A stretch of 64,000 nt of DNA from Leptodactylus fallax (taxonomy: Eukaryota; Chordata; Amphibia; Anura; Leptodactylidae), in contig CAMRHE010000063.1 of NCBI GenBank assembly GCA_947044405.1, positions 5,506,501 to 5,570,500 on the forward strand, given 5' to 3'. Below, piece after piece: positions 23,510 through 35,110 of the stretch. Every line of letters starts with the position of its first letter. Positions within the stretch are counted from its first letter, which is position 1. The position numbers and the translations under genes are program-made. The notes beneath the pieces are model-generated. The model was not told where the DNA came from, made no database searches, and was given only the letters and a program-made list of their open reading frames with translations.

Positions 23510-24460
23510 ATTATGTATGCTGCACACATATACACACACAGGTATGGGCTGTATAGAGTAGATAGAAACTATCATGTGTATGAAGATAAACCTAACATAT
23601 ACTGTATGCACACCAACATACAACCTGTGTACACACACACACAAGCCTACTCTCATGTTACACACAACTAGATATACACTTTATGTATATACACAGAGGC
23701 ATACATGATACAAGGGGTCCATGTAGACTCTTTATACACACAGACAGACATCTATGATATTTGCAGACACACCTACCAAAATATACGCTACCTACACACA
23801 GAGATATACACATAGAGTATGTACATATAGTTTTAGCAAAGACATATATACCCCCTGTACATGCACAGATATATACATAGATACATTCTACTGTATGTAT
23901 ACACATATACGTTCTGTGGACACACAAATATACACTGTATGTACACAGACACACATATATGATTTGTGTACATACCCTAGATGAAAACACATATATACTC
24001 TGTGTAAAACACACACACAGACATACACGGTATGTACACACAAACACAACATCCTCTTTATGATAGTCTATGTACACACATGTGCACTTTTAGTACAAAC
24101 ATGCATAGACATATACTGTACGTACAAACACACACACACAAACATACTCTATATGTACACACATAAGGAAACAGGGAAACATATTCTACATGTAAACACA
24201 CACATACTTTTTAGGTACACATACAAGCTATGCACAAACACATACACTGTATATATACACACAGACATGCATTCTATATACACACATGTAGACATATACT
24301 GTATATACAAATGTGCACACACACACACAAACATACTCTATATGTACATGCACACATACCCTTTATGTACACACTTAGACATGCACTCTGTGTACACATA
24401 TTATTGGAGTGTTGTGTAAAGGCATACACACACACATACATATACACACACTGCAGTATT
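23510..24460. repeat. Degenerate CA/TA-rich tract, about 950 bp
   Basis: Dominated by ACACACA, ACATATATAC and TGTACACA words with no fixed period. Typical pieces are ATGTACACACA and TATATACACACA, repeating every 30-60 bp. Alternating purine-pyrimidine DNA of this kind can form Z-DNA. The Tyr/His/Thr- or Cys/Val-rich open frames on both strands (up to 139 aa) come from the repeat. Confidence 0.85.
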
Positions 24461-24649
24461 TGTCCCCATCAGTCACACAACTTTGACAATCGCAGGCGGT
24501 CCTGGTACACATGACATGGTGACATATGACATATGTTATTAATGTACATCAGTGTTCTGCACCGTTGGATGGCAGTATTATCCGAGCACTATGTGTAACC
24601 CTTTTCCATGTCTGGTGCAGCCATGTTTAATGACGTCATCAGAGCGCAG

Positions 24650-24679
24650 ATTTTTTTTTTTTTTGGTGGGGGGGGGGGC
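24650..24679 (+). repeat. Poly-T / poly-G tract
   Basis: About 14 T followed by GGTGGGGGGGGGGGC. This is low complexity; no retroposon body could be assigned to it. Confidence 0.85.
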
Positions 24680-25234
24680 ATTTATATACATAGGGCCATC
24701 TATGTGGCCAAACCAGCCCCGATGTTATTGCATGTTGGATGAAGCTCTTTCCATTATTTCATAGTAACCTATTACCCCCCTTGTGTCCTCTGACGGGGCA
24801 TATTGTAGCAAGGCATATACATTAGTCCAAGGAGAGCAGATTCAGTTATGGTGGGCATTGAGGGATACAAAGATCAAGCATTGTCATAAATGTATCCCCC
24901 TCTCTCTATGGCCGATCCAAGTGTGCACGTGTATGTGAATGGCCGGCTAAGCACTCCAGTGTGAGGGTGCCAAATGGAAGCTAAGTAGACAAGTCACAGC
25001 TGTTATCTGTAAACCCAATAGTCGTAGAGCCTGCTGCTGCAGCTGGTGCTGGGCCTGTGCAGGGGAGGGGGCATAGCTCTGGTTCACCAACATCAGCCTT
25101 CCTAATGGGCACTGTCACCCTCTTCGCAGACACTATAATATTAGTAATGATGGGAGGTGGGAACCAGCTCTACAAGGATAGCCCTCTTATTCTAGTAGAA
25201 CTAGGACCCGGCACCAATTTTATATGAATACATG
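24680..25234. other. No gene recognised
   Basis: Intronic DNA without visible repeat arms or coding signal. Confidence 0.4.
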
Positions 25235-25390
25235 CAGTGTCGGACTGAGGTTCCTTGGGTCCCCCTTCAACAACCACTAGGAAATAGACCATAGTACCCT
25301 TTACATTTTGATGTCTTCTGCTGGACCATTATTGTGATAGAGCCTAGGCCCCCCAGAGGATCCTCTGCTAGGTGGGTCAGCCTGATACTG
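25235..25390 (+). mobile_element. hAT-A MITE copy
   Basis: Begins CAGTGTCGGACTGAGGTTCC and ends GGGTCAGCCTGATACTG. The shared interior includes ACCACTAGGAAATAGACCAT and GGACCATTATTGTGATAGAG. The flanking octamers no longer match. It is shorter than the 180-bp copies by a deletion near the left. Confidence 0.8.
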
Positions 25391-25801
25391 GATGCACTGT
25401 GCACCCTGCAAGGGTTATAGACCAATAACCTTTACACTATACTTTACCAAAACACTCACACAGTTAATAGGTTGCTAGGCTTTCTTTCACCTGGACCTAT
25501 GCATTTTTAGGGTGAGGGTTAGTTGGTTTGGCTTGAGGATTGCCACATATACTCTCCGTAGACTAATATGCAGACATAGATTGGTAGATCGGCCCAATCC
25601 TCCAAACCTGGCTTTTCTACTGTTGGGTGTTTGCCTGCTCTCCTCTGCCATGAAAGTGAGTCTGCTGTTTTAGTATTAACCCTTGCTGCTGGTACCAATG
25701 GTGCTCCCCAACATGGCAGTCCACTCCAAGGTCTATGAGTACCTTTACCTTACATTGTGGTCAATGTCGGGATGATTATCCTTCAGCCCAACAGATATAA
25801 T
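25391..25801. other. No gene recognised
   Basis: Nothing identifiable between two hAT-A copies. Confidence 0.4.
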
Positions 25802-25942
25802 CAGTCTGGGGTCTCACTCTCCACTAACCCCCTGGAAACAGACCATAGTACAAATTTGGGTCATCTGCTGGACCATTATTGTGTTAGGGCCTGGGCCTAC
25901 CCAGAGGATCTTCTGGTACTCTGTTGGGCCAGTCCGTTACTG
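25802..25942 (+). mobile_element. hAT-A MITE copy, deleted
   Basis: Starts CAGTCTGGGGTCTCACTCT and ends GGCCAGTCCGTTACTG. The interior ACAGACCATAGTACAAATTT and GGACCATTATTGTGTTAGGG matches the other copies. It lies only about 410 bp downstream of the previous copy in the same orientation. Confidence 0.75.
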
Positions 25943-28362
25943 ACTTTGGCCCTGTGGCTACATGTGGAACAGCTCCATGTCTTGTGTTTGCGTCTGATTT
26001 GTATTCCGTGGACTTTCACAGTGCTGATTCTATGATGTGTCTAACACTACGGGTGCTGTACTCTTTGCAGCTCCTAATGAGCGTAGGCGAGATATCGTAC
26101 ATCATTCAATTATAAGTTTACGGTGTATGATATATGCCTCCTTCATTGGTTGCCGCTGTGTAGTACATTACTCCAGTAGAGCCTCTAGTTCTTGTCAATC
26201 AGGGTGACTTAAAATATGTTGCTGTCTTACAACGTTCCAACATTGTACTCTTTATATGCTGTCAAAATATCACATGAGAATCCACATTAGAACTATACTG
26301 GGGGCCGAAATACTACATTAATTTTCAGAAATGTTACTCAGACTGACATTGATGGGGTGTTGGAATCTAAGACCTTCATCGATGCATTGACTATAGGGTT
26401 GATGCCTCCTTTAGCATGTTCTTGCCTTCCAGTTTTTTTTGTAGCCATGGAATTACTCAAATGAGAGCTAGAGGGCTATGGCTAATGGTTATTTGGACCT
26501 ATTTGTTTAGGGAAAGGGTATATGTATCCTAAAGGCAGCCCATGGGGTCTCTGGAGAGAGATGGTCAGGAGCAGGTTGATTGTATCTGTGGAAAATGAGG
26601 AGATAAGTGAAGGAATATGGTAAGAAGATCGGCAGAAAAAGCAACAAGTCCTGGGCCAGGTTTATACAAGTGTGGTAGTGCTAAACAGCACCATAAGGGG
26701 GCTCTCATTTATGTATGACACTGGTTTGGAGTATTGATGGAGGTCCCAACTGAAGAATGTTCTTATATATTGAGGTCATTGTGCCAATTTTATGGTGGCC
26801 TTGTACTAATCTTCTTAAGATGTTCATAAAATAATGGAGTAAGGGTGTACATAGTGTTGGATAGTAGAGATATGATGGAGAGGAGGATCTCCATCATAAC
26901 TCTACGCTGCCATGACCCTTCCATTACGAGAGATAGACGTAAGATGGACAAACAAGTAAACTGTCTTCCTGTCTTGGGTCAGGGTTGAGTAGTCCCTTGT
27001 TCTTTGGCAGCTCATCATAGAGCACCTTCCTTATCAGTCCACCAGGAATCGTTGGCCATGACGTTCTAAACATGGCCATACTTTAGATAGCTTTCGATCA
27101 GCTTTTGAGCTCTTGGATAAGTCCCCCATACACATGCTTGAAAGGTGTACATGTCCTGAACGGGAAGAGGGGAGAAAGCAACAACCAGACACTTGAGAAC
27201 ACAAGGATAGAGAAGATGAAATCCAGCTTCCTCATCCTTATCTTCCTGATGGCAGATATTGGGAGGCCACCATACACGGTGGATGGTAGACCAGTCCCGT
27301 CAAAATCAATGTATTCAACTGATATACATCTAAGATTTATGGTCAGTTTTAGTTAAATTTTAAGGTGGTAGTCAGTCTCCCTATCTCCTGGGACCATGTC
27401 CATGTTGTACATTTAGCACGTTGACCATGCTTTGTCTTCTACATAGGTTGCCTTCAGAGAAACCTGATGGAATTACCGAATCTCCTCATTACTGATATTG
27501 TTCTATCTCATGTATGTGGGTGGTATTTTATTCATACATTACCTATTATTAGTTGGTACTGTCCTGACATTTCAGTAGCCATGACATTTAGCTCATGATG
27601 GGGATTTTTAATAAAAATTCAGCTGAAGAGAAAGAAATATCAGAGGGCAACAAAAAAAAAGTCCAAGAAAACAAATGGAAGGGAAGTCCCACAACATGAA
27701 TGAAACAAGTCTAGTAAATAGCCGGCGTTCACATGTCCCTGCTGACCTGCTGGATGACACATAGAGCCGTGAAGCTGTGGTTGAGTCATAACTAGATGAA
27801 GACTGCGGCACGGTCATTGTGAGGCGTGTGGGTGTCCTCGTGTAACGTGTGCTCACTTTATGACAATACCTTTGGAAACACCCAATAAAATATGTAACAA
27901 CTTCCTTTTTTCTGTTGTAAGGAAGTCATTCTGATAGATTTCTAGTTCCAAGTCAGTAAAAAAAAAAAAAAAGCAAAGGAAAAAAAAAACAGCCTGGTAC
28001 TGAGCCATGGGCGGTCGTGAATAAACGCGTCTGAGATTTCACTGTCTATGGACATTGTGGGAGAGAAAAGCAGAATTCTAGGCTAATTATCTGATCAGAG
28101 GGGCCGGCTACAGGCACACAAGGAAGCCTGTGGCCCCTGGCTCTAGACCCTGCTAATGTAAACATTTTAGCTCACCTCTAATCCCCCCCAGTGCCCCAGG
28201 CCTTGTGGAGAGAGTGCACTGAATGACTGCCAGGAAAACATCAACTATACGGCAATAGGGAAACCAAATTCACTGAGATTGTCCATATTCAGATGGTCGG
28301 ATGTGTGTAGAGTCATTGACATTATTTTCTGTGCAATATTATGTCTATGGTGTGGCAGTATG
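25943..28362. other. Intron, mostly unassigned; dispersed repeat at 27060-27350
   Basis: 27060-27350 has ATGGCCATACTTTAGATAGC, CCCATACACATGCTTGAAAG and GGCCACCATACACGGTGGAT. These words recur near 16990, 57290 and 58080-58140. An A-rich tract lies at 27958-27990. No exon or RNA gene recognised. Confidence 0.4.
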
Positions 28363-28606
28363 AGATAGATAGATAGACAGATAGATAGATAGATAGATAT
28401 AGACACATAGATAAATAGAGCAAATCTATCTATATTTCTATCTATCTCATATCTATCTATCTACCTATCTAATATATCTATACCTATCTTACAGATCTCA
28501 TATTGATCTCTCTAGCTCCTATCTATCATCTTCTATGTGTCTATCTATATTTATTTATCTCTTCTATCAATTGATCCATCCATCTCCTATTTATCTATCT
28601 ATCTCA

Positions 28607-28638
<32 letters not shown>

Positions 28639-28772
28639 CATCTCCTATCTATCTATCTATCTATCTATCTATCCATCCTTCCATCTCCTATTTATCTATC
28701 TATCTATCTATCTATCCATCTACCCATCTCCTATTTATCTATCTCATATCTATCTATCCATCCATCTCCTAT

Positions 28773-28813
<41 letters not shown>

Positions 28814-28851
28814 CATCCTTCCATCTCCTATTTATCTATCTATCTATCTCA

Positions 28852-28899
<48 letters not shown>

Positions 28900-28955
28900 C
28901 ATCCATCTCCTATCTATCTCCTATCTATCTATCTATCAATCTATCCATCCATCTC

Positions 28956-28988
<33 letters not shown>

Positions 28989-29155
28989 CATCTATCCATC
29001 TCTCTATCTAGCTAGCTATCTATCTATCTATCTATCTATCTATCCATCCTTCCATCTCCTATTTATCTATCTATCTATCTATCTCATATCTATCTATCTA
29101 TCTATCTATCTATCCATCTCCTATTTATCTATCTATCTATCTATCCATCCATCTC

Positions 29156-29188
<33 letters not shown>

Positions 29189-29279
29189 ACATCTCATCTA
29201 TCCATCTCCTATCTATCTATCTATCTATCTATCCATCCTTCCATCTCCTATTTATCTATCTATCTATCTATCTATCTCA

Positions 29280-29311
<32 letters not shown>

Positions 29312-29458
29312 CATCTCCTATTTATCTATCTATCTATCTATCTATCCATCTCCTATCTATCTATCTATCTATCTATCTATCCATCTACCCATCTCCTATT
29401 TATCTATCTATCTCCTATCTATCTATCTATCTATCTATCAATCTATCCATCCATCTCC

Positions 29459-29492
<34 letters not shown>

Positions 29493-29606
29493 CATCTATC
29501 TATCTATCTATCTATCTCATATCTATCTATCCATCCATCTCCTATTTATCTATCTATCTATCTATCTTATATCTAATCTATCGATCTATCTATCTTATAT
29601 CACAGT
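28363..29606. repeat. GATA/TATC tetranucleotide satellite, about 1.2 kb
   Basis: A short GATA-oriented block at 28363-28396 is followed by a long TATC-oriented array from about 28434 to 29606, so the two ends are complementary. The array is broken at irregular spacing by CCATCTCCTATTTATC, CCATCCTTCCATC and CTCATATC variants, giving a loose higher-order structure. Frames rich in Leu-Ser-Ile-Tyr (158 and 365 aa) are translation products of the repeat, not genes. Confidence 0.97.
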
Positions 29607-30432
29607 GTCTGTCCATCTCTCACACATACACTAAATGCAGTGTTATATAAAAAAGATTCTCTTCTTCTTCTTTTCTCTTTCTACTTATCGGCGCTCCTCT
29701 TTCCTCCCACGCTCGGAGTACACTTAGTCTAATTGGCTTCCACATATGTGAGTGTCTGAGATAGTCAGATTAGAATGTGAGCCCCACTGGGATGTGGGCA
29801 CTATGTGGGTACATTCTGTCATACAGCAGCGGAGCACATGTACACTACAAGTACCAGCAAACAATAGGTGGAGGGATCCCTGGAATGGTTTGTGTAGACA
29901 TTTATACTCTACTTTATACAAAACTAAAAAGTTTTATTACAATAATAAGAAACAACTTGGGTAAAGAGAGATGCAGTACCCTCAGCATCCTGCAGGCGGT
30001 GTCTTACAAGAAAACCTTCCCCTGGAATTTCGTGCCAGCAAACAAGGGGTGGGAATCTGAACCATAAATTTAGTTTTTTGCCTGAATTCCCTGTAATGTT
30101 AGACCAGAGCAGGATACCACGTGGGGCGGTCGGGTCAGGCCTGGGCATATGTTATTAATTCAGAGTCAAAGCTCTTTAGTCTTTACTACTGATCTAAATG
30201 TCGAAAAATCCATCTGTGTATTAGATATTATCCAGGTAATGCAGAGGTAGAAGCTGTACCCCGGCCCCTGGGACTGGAGGGAGGGGGTAATGCCCTTCTG
30301 CTGAATACAAGGGCACCAATTTACTGCCTTTGTGCTCAGCGACCTCTTAAGACGCCTTAATCCATAAAAGATAATGTAAGCAAGCGACACTCCTGTTCCT
30401 TAAAGGGATTTTCCATGGAAATTAAAAGATAC
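29607..30432. other. No gene recognised
   Basis: Several overlapping short frames around 29724-30148 on both strands have no domain. CCTGGAATTTCGTGCCAGCA and AACAAGGGGTGGGAATCTGA show no match elsewhere in the window. Confidence 0.4.
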
Positions 30433-30436
30433 TTAA

Positions 30437-30781
30437 AGGGAAAATGTCAGATTGATTTGGGAGGACGTGTACATGGTTTAGTGTCCCATATAGTCCTGTT
30501 GCAAACCTTCATACCAAAAAATGAGTCCGATGTGTAGTGTGTGTGCAGGTGTTCAGTGAAGCCAAAGCATACACTTCGTCTCCACTGCGCATGCGTTCTA
30601 GATCTGGTGCATGCGCTGAGGTGTGTACGTCTCCGGCTTCACCGAGCAACTGCGCAGGCATCGGGAGTACAGCCAGTGGTTAAGTATAAACTTTTTTATT
30701 TTAATGCGGGCATGGATGGCCTTACAACAAGCAAATTTGGGACCTGTTGGTGGTTTAGTGTCCCAAATCATGAGGTTGCCT
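30437..30781. mobile_element. TTAA-flanked MITE, family F6 (345 bp)
   Basis: TTAA on both sides (30433-30436 and 30782-30785) with ends AGGGAAAATGTC and GAGGTTGCCT. Inner arms around GAAGCCAAAGCATACACTTC and GTGTGTACGTCTCCGGCTTC pair through the centre GCGCATGCG (30588-30596). GGTTTAGTGTCCCA occurs in the same orientation near both ends (30475 and 30752), so the outer arms are partly rearranged. Confidence 0.75.
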
Positions 30782-30950
30782 TTAAAACAACAAGACATGG
30801 GGTGCTAAAATAGCAAAAAATTTTACTCGGCGATGATAGATTCCCCGAGAGAGCCCTTCACAGAATCATTTTATTGGGCGGTTCATAACGGTTACGGCGA
30901 CACCAAATAGGTCTATGTTGCTTACGTTATGTTTTGTAACGGTCATTTAA

Positions 30951-31375
30951 AGAGAGTCTACCAACTCCCCCAAGCACAGTCATCTAACACCACCATGTTA
31001 CAGAGGGTCAATTTTGTAGATTTGGACAAAAACAACTTTGAAGGCTTATGCAAATGAGTCAGTTGGTGCACTGGGGGCGGGTCTTAGGCTTCGGAGCACT
31101 GCTTTCGCTGTTCAAGTGGGATGGGTGATGGAGATGATCAACTATCACTACAGACAGGAGGTGGTAGGGGTCTAAGTGGCAAGAGCAGTGCTCCCAGGAG
31201 CTAAAGGCCCGCCCCCGGTGCACCAACTGCCTCATTTGCATAAGACTTCAAAGTCGTTTCTCTCCAAATCTACATAAGTGACCTACATGGCAGAGGTAGG
31301 TTGTTTATTACTGTAATGTGCGCTGTAACATAGTGGTAGCGGTTGAATACGCTTGGAGGAGGTGTTAGACTTCCT
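30951..31375. mobile_element. TTAA-flanked foldback MITE, family F5 (425 bp)
   Basis: TTAA at 30947-30950 and 31376-31379; ends AGAGAGTCTACC and GACTTCCT. Long inner arms: CTTATGCAAATGAGTCAGTT pairs with AACTGCCTCATTTGCATAAG (31226-31245), and GGTGCACTGGGGGCGGG pairs with CCCGCCCCCGGTGCACC (31208-31224). TTTGCAT/ATGCAAAT are octamer (POU) motifs carried on both arms. Confidence 0.88.
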
Positions 31376-31426
31376 TTAATAAGGTGTAAACTTTATTGTA
31401 ATTTATTTTCCTACATTAAAGTTTTA

Positions 31427-31453
31427 GTATATATATATATATATATATATATT
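31427..31453. repeat. (TA)n microsatellite
   Basis: About 12 TA dinucleotides. Confidence 0.95.
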
Positions 31454-32504
31454 AATTATAAATCTATAATTTTTTCAGAATTTAATAAAACTTTAAGTCT
31501 ATTGAAGGTTTTATACAGTCCTGGACGGTATATAGAGATATATACAACACCTACCTCTCCGTCCTACTGACTGCGCAGATCCCTTTAAGTCCTTAGAATT
31601 CCTATATGGATAATAATTCTCTTTCCTCGGGCAGGCAACAGTTTGACTTCTGAGTTTTCCCCTGACAAAGATTTTCCTTTCTCACATTTTAATTCTGCCC
31701 CTATGGGTTTGTAATAACTCCAGTTCTGGCACAATTTCAGCACAATATTGTTCCCAGGCCGCGCTCCTTACATTGTTTCAGCTCCGAAACCACTCAAGTG
31801 AGTGAACATTTCCCAGAGGAAGTGCCTGGATTTTTTGTTTCTCTCTCGTTTTTGCACGGCTTTGGTTCATCCCGTTTTCTTTTTTTTTTACCAGCTTCAA
31901 AATGGTTTCAATGATCAGAGTAAATATTGGGAGCTCCGGCGCCCCCAGAGGCTGCGTCTTGTATTGCAAGTTCTCGCTAACCAGTAATTTTCATCAATGC
32001 TTTTCAGAATGTGTTAGAACTTCTTAAAGAAAATAACCAGCCCTACAAAAATTAGACCTGGGATCTACTAGATCCCGAGGGAGACAAAAAAATCTACTCT
32101 AGGTAACGTATCACAGGATCTACTGCAGAACTGCAGGGCGCCTGCTCCATACATGTTCTAGAAAATACCTTCGAAAACCTGGAAACACTTCCTCCCTCCC
32201 AAATTATATTGACAACGTTACAGGAGGCTGAGATCTAGGGTGATGTTTGCTGAGACCTTACACTGTCTATAGGACGGCCTGTCGGAATATGGTGATCACT
32301 GGTGAATCTACTGGATAGGTGAAGTAGATTACATTACAGTAGATTCTCTCCATGTCATTGCTGCCAGCAGAGAAACAACTTGTACCCTGAAAACAGCACC
32401 ACAGATCTGAGCTTGGGGGATGCTTCTGCCCTTGGGGTTGGGGTTGCTGCGACTGCCGAAGGTCCCACATTGGGTAAGGAGAAACACAGCTAGGTGTAAG
32501 GTCA
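31454..32504. other. No gene recognised
   Basis: No exon, RNA gene or clear repeat. A minus-strand frame at 32267-32662 runs into the next repeat and has no domain. Confidence 0.4.
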
Positions 32505-32680
32505 TACTTGCCAACTCTCCCAAAATGTCCAGGAGGATCCTGCAATAAAGGGGGACCCAAAAGAGTGGGTGAATCTCCCCGTCCTATGAATCCTCGTATT
32601 GTACGTGACATGGGCACTTTATGTGCCATCACTTCACAAAAAAAGGGGTGCAATGGACACATTTCGTCTCCACATAAAAT
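32505..32680 (+). repeat. Dispersed repeat of CCAACTCTCCCAAAATGTCC type
   Basis: CTTGCCAACTCTCCCAAAAT, GTCCAGGAGGATCCTGCAAT and AGTGGGTGAATCTCCCCGTC match the blocks at 12190-12260. This is the best-preserved copy in the window. Confidence 0.7.
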
Positions 32681-33574
32681 AAGGGACTAATGTGGCAGGG
32701 CTTTAGTATAAGGGGGCATGGTCACACAGAAATTTCTGTGGGCCAAAAACCCAGATCCCCTGCCAACAGAAGTTGGCACTCCTTTGTAAGGTGCCCTGTA
32801 TCCATCTGGGCAGACTTTAGCAAGACGTTGAAAAAAAAGTGACTCAAGAAACAGGGGAGGGCGGAAGAGATACCCCAGGCCTTTATAATCTTAGTGAGCC
32901 AAGTAAGTTGTTTTTAGAATAGGGGGCAGAATTCAGAAAACATGGTTCGTTTGACGGTCACGTTTTCTGGACTGACCTCGACTTGGCTGACATGGGCTTA
33001 GTATGTCAGCTCATTTTAGCCAAGCCACACTCGGACCTGTAGATGTGGCCTATACATGGATTTCTATTGGCGGCTCAGTGATCTGGCACTACAACTCTCA
33101 TGATGTTGTCAAGCGAACAGATATGGAACTATTCACGGGCTATGAGAGTTGTCATCCCATTGTCATGGCTACTGTTACATATATCAGCTAGATGAGGACG
33201 TTATATTGTATTATTGTACATTGGTGGATCCTGCAGACAGTGTATTGTTCTCTGCAGACAAGTGTATGACATAGGCTAAGGCCATATGAGATGGCTCTGG
33301 CGGCCATTGTTCCAATCGCTGTGTATCTCAGGAGCCTCAGCTCGTAGCTTGTCACTGTATGTGATACGAGTAATGAGATCTGTTCCCCTGGTTACTTGAT
33401 ACTTAGCAGCTTGCTGAATCTGAATACTGGCAAACTTAGCCGTGCTCATATCTGAGGAGCATATTTATTCTGTGTATGTCCACCTATCCATATCATTTTA
33501 GGCTTCTAATTCTGTACAGGTTAAAATCTTAAAATATTTCTACTGATACAGAGCTCCAGATCCTCTGCATAGCC
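32681..33574. other. No gene recognised
   Basis: Intronic DNA; the words ACTACAACTCTCATGATGTT and GAGAGTTGTCATCCC near 33090-33160 are weakly self-complementary. No gene. Confidence 0.4.
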
Positions 33575-33578
33575 TTAA

Positions 33579-33904
33579 AGGAAATCTTTCAGCAGAACCC
33601 AGCATATAAAACTAGCCCTGCAGATAGATAGGTTTGTGTCACCTGAATCAAACAGTGTTTTCCCCTTGTGAATCGGAGCCTCCGTTGCTGAGATATGCCC
33701 GTTTTTGTCAATATAAAATATGCTCTTTGAAGCAACTAGGGCGCCGCCATTGCTGCAAAGAGCTCATTTGCATATTGATAAAAATGCAATAACTCAGCAA
33801 CAGAAGCTCAGATTCACAAGGGGGAAACACCGTTTGATTCAGGGGACCCTAACCTATCTATCTGTGGGGCAAGATTAATAGGATGGGATCTGGTGACACA
33901 CTCT
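33579..33904. mobile_element. TTAA-type foldback MITE, family F2 copy a
   Basis: TTAA at 33575-33578, and TTGA (decayed TTAA) at 33905-33908. The left arm carries CCCTGCAGATAGATAGG, and the right arm carries CCTAACCTATCTATCTG. GGTCACC/GTCACCTGAATCAAAC pairs with GTTTGATTCAGGGGACCC. Centre arms CAAAGAGCTCATTTGCAT and ATGCTCTTTGAAG surround the loop. A single 49-bp unit type sits in each arm, the same unit expanded at 6821 and 37774. Confidence 0.88.
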
Positions 33905-34021
33905 TTGAAGTTAAATGGTAACTTTTTGACTTCCTGCAGCCACCATTAGAGAGAACTTAGCGCATATCGCATGTATAAACAGTATGCAGCGGGCTCTTAA
34001 GTGTCTCCTAGTGGTGTGGGT

Positions 34022-34080
34022 TTAAAAAAAAAAAAAAAAATTATTATTATTATTATTATTAATTATAATAATAATATAAG
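34022..34080. repeat. Poly-A and (ATT)n microsatellite
   Basis: About 18 A, then TTATTATTATTATTATTATT, then AATTATAATAATAATA. The TTA and TAA repeats face each other and can fold. Confidence 0.9.
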
Positions 34081-34479
34081 AAGAAGATATTTAGCACAAA
34101 ATTCTGTGCCTATTCTACATTTATAATATTTTAGACTAGGAGCATGGTGATATCTGATAACCTTGTCCTACACATGCGCAGAAGCCATTCAGTCACCTTA
34201 TGGAAGAAGAACTTTGCTGTGCAAGCCAGTGGTCTGCAATGTCTTGCTTTTCAGCCTGGCATGAGATGTAGTTTTGCAACAGTTGTAGAACCCCAGATCT
34301 GAGATCACGCAGGAATAGACTATTTCGAGTGTTTTCTTTGTGCACCCATGACCTCTGCCCCCCACCCTGCTTCCTCCTACCCCAGCCCCGTTGCGTGCTT
34401 TCCCCCTAATTCTGCCTGACAGTCTCCTTAATGGGTGATATAGCCTGACAACAGAGCAGAACTCCGCTCCATACAAGAA
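34081..34479. other. No gene recognised
   Basis: Nothing identifiable; a minus-strand frame at 34198-34476 is Gly/Arg-rich without a domain. Confidence 0.4.
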
Positions 34480-34870
34480 TTTCTGTGTTGCGTGCTAATT
34501 TAGATTTTAATAAGCAATCTCCGTGTCCTCGCCCGCTGTCAGCTCACACTCGACCATGAAAAGTGTTCGGTATCCATGGTAGTGCGAAGCTGGGGTTAAA
34601 GCATTGCAAACAATTAGATGGTTTTACAGACCGTTATCTATTCTCCTTAAAATACACACATTATAAAGCATTAGGGACTCGCAGCAGCCGGCGAGTAAAT
34701 TAAAGTGTATTTAATGCCGTACACAGGACTGGAATTACCCCCTTGTGGTTTATCTTTGCAAAAAAATAATGGGGATATTGGGAATATTTCATATGCCGGG
34801 GCCTAGTTAATCCTTAATAAACTATTTTCTATCAGTAGTAATTAAGGACATAGGAAATGTGAGTTGTCAG
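34480..34870. other. Candidate unique non-coding segment in intron 1
   Basis: AT-rich segment with no repeat arms: TAATTTAGATTTTAATAAGC (34496-34515), GGCGAGTAAATTAAAGTGTA and TAATCCTTAATAAACTATTT. These homeodomain-like TAAT words and the absence of any repeat match make it a candidate intronic enhancer. It has no coding potential. Conservation is untested. Confidence 0.25.
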
Positions 34871-34974
34871 AGAGGCGATGGGCGCTGGATGTTTGCCATT
34901 TAACCTTGAAATCGGTGTCCTGTTCCTAAAATTGGCCATCGATTAGCAGAAGGAGCTGTTACACTCTGCAATTC

Positions 34975-35110
34975 ATTCACCTGAAACAGCGCCACCTTCT
35001 AACATGTGAGCATGATTAGTATTACAGCTCAAGTCCTCAGCTATATTAACTTAAAATGGGCTTGAGCTGCAGTACCAGGCATGGCCACAAGTAGTGCTGT
35101 TGTGTCTGGA
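34975..35110. mobile_element. Hairpin MITE, family F8
   Basis: CTGAAACAGCGCCACCTTCT (34981-35000) and AGTATTACAGCTCAAG pair with CTTGAGCTGCAGTACCAGGC (35061-35080) and ACAAGTAGTGCTGTTGTGTC. The loop is short. Confidence 0.75.

Noticed and set aside
23402..24514. Cys/Val/Tyr-rich and His/Thr-rich frames up to 139 aa
   Set aside because: Encoded by the CA/TA low-complexity tract on either strand.
24650..24679. Poly-A tail of a retroposed gene (read on the minus strand)
   Set aside because: No coding similarity, SINE body or target duplication could be found beside the T run.
28535..29634. Open frames of 158 and 365 aa rich in Leu, Ser, Ile and Tyr
   Set aside because: Translation of the TATC tetranucleotide array; several frames are open at once and there is no domain.
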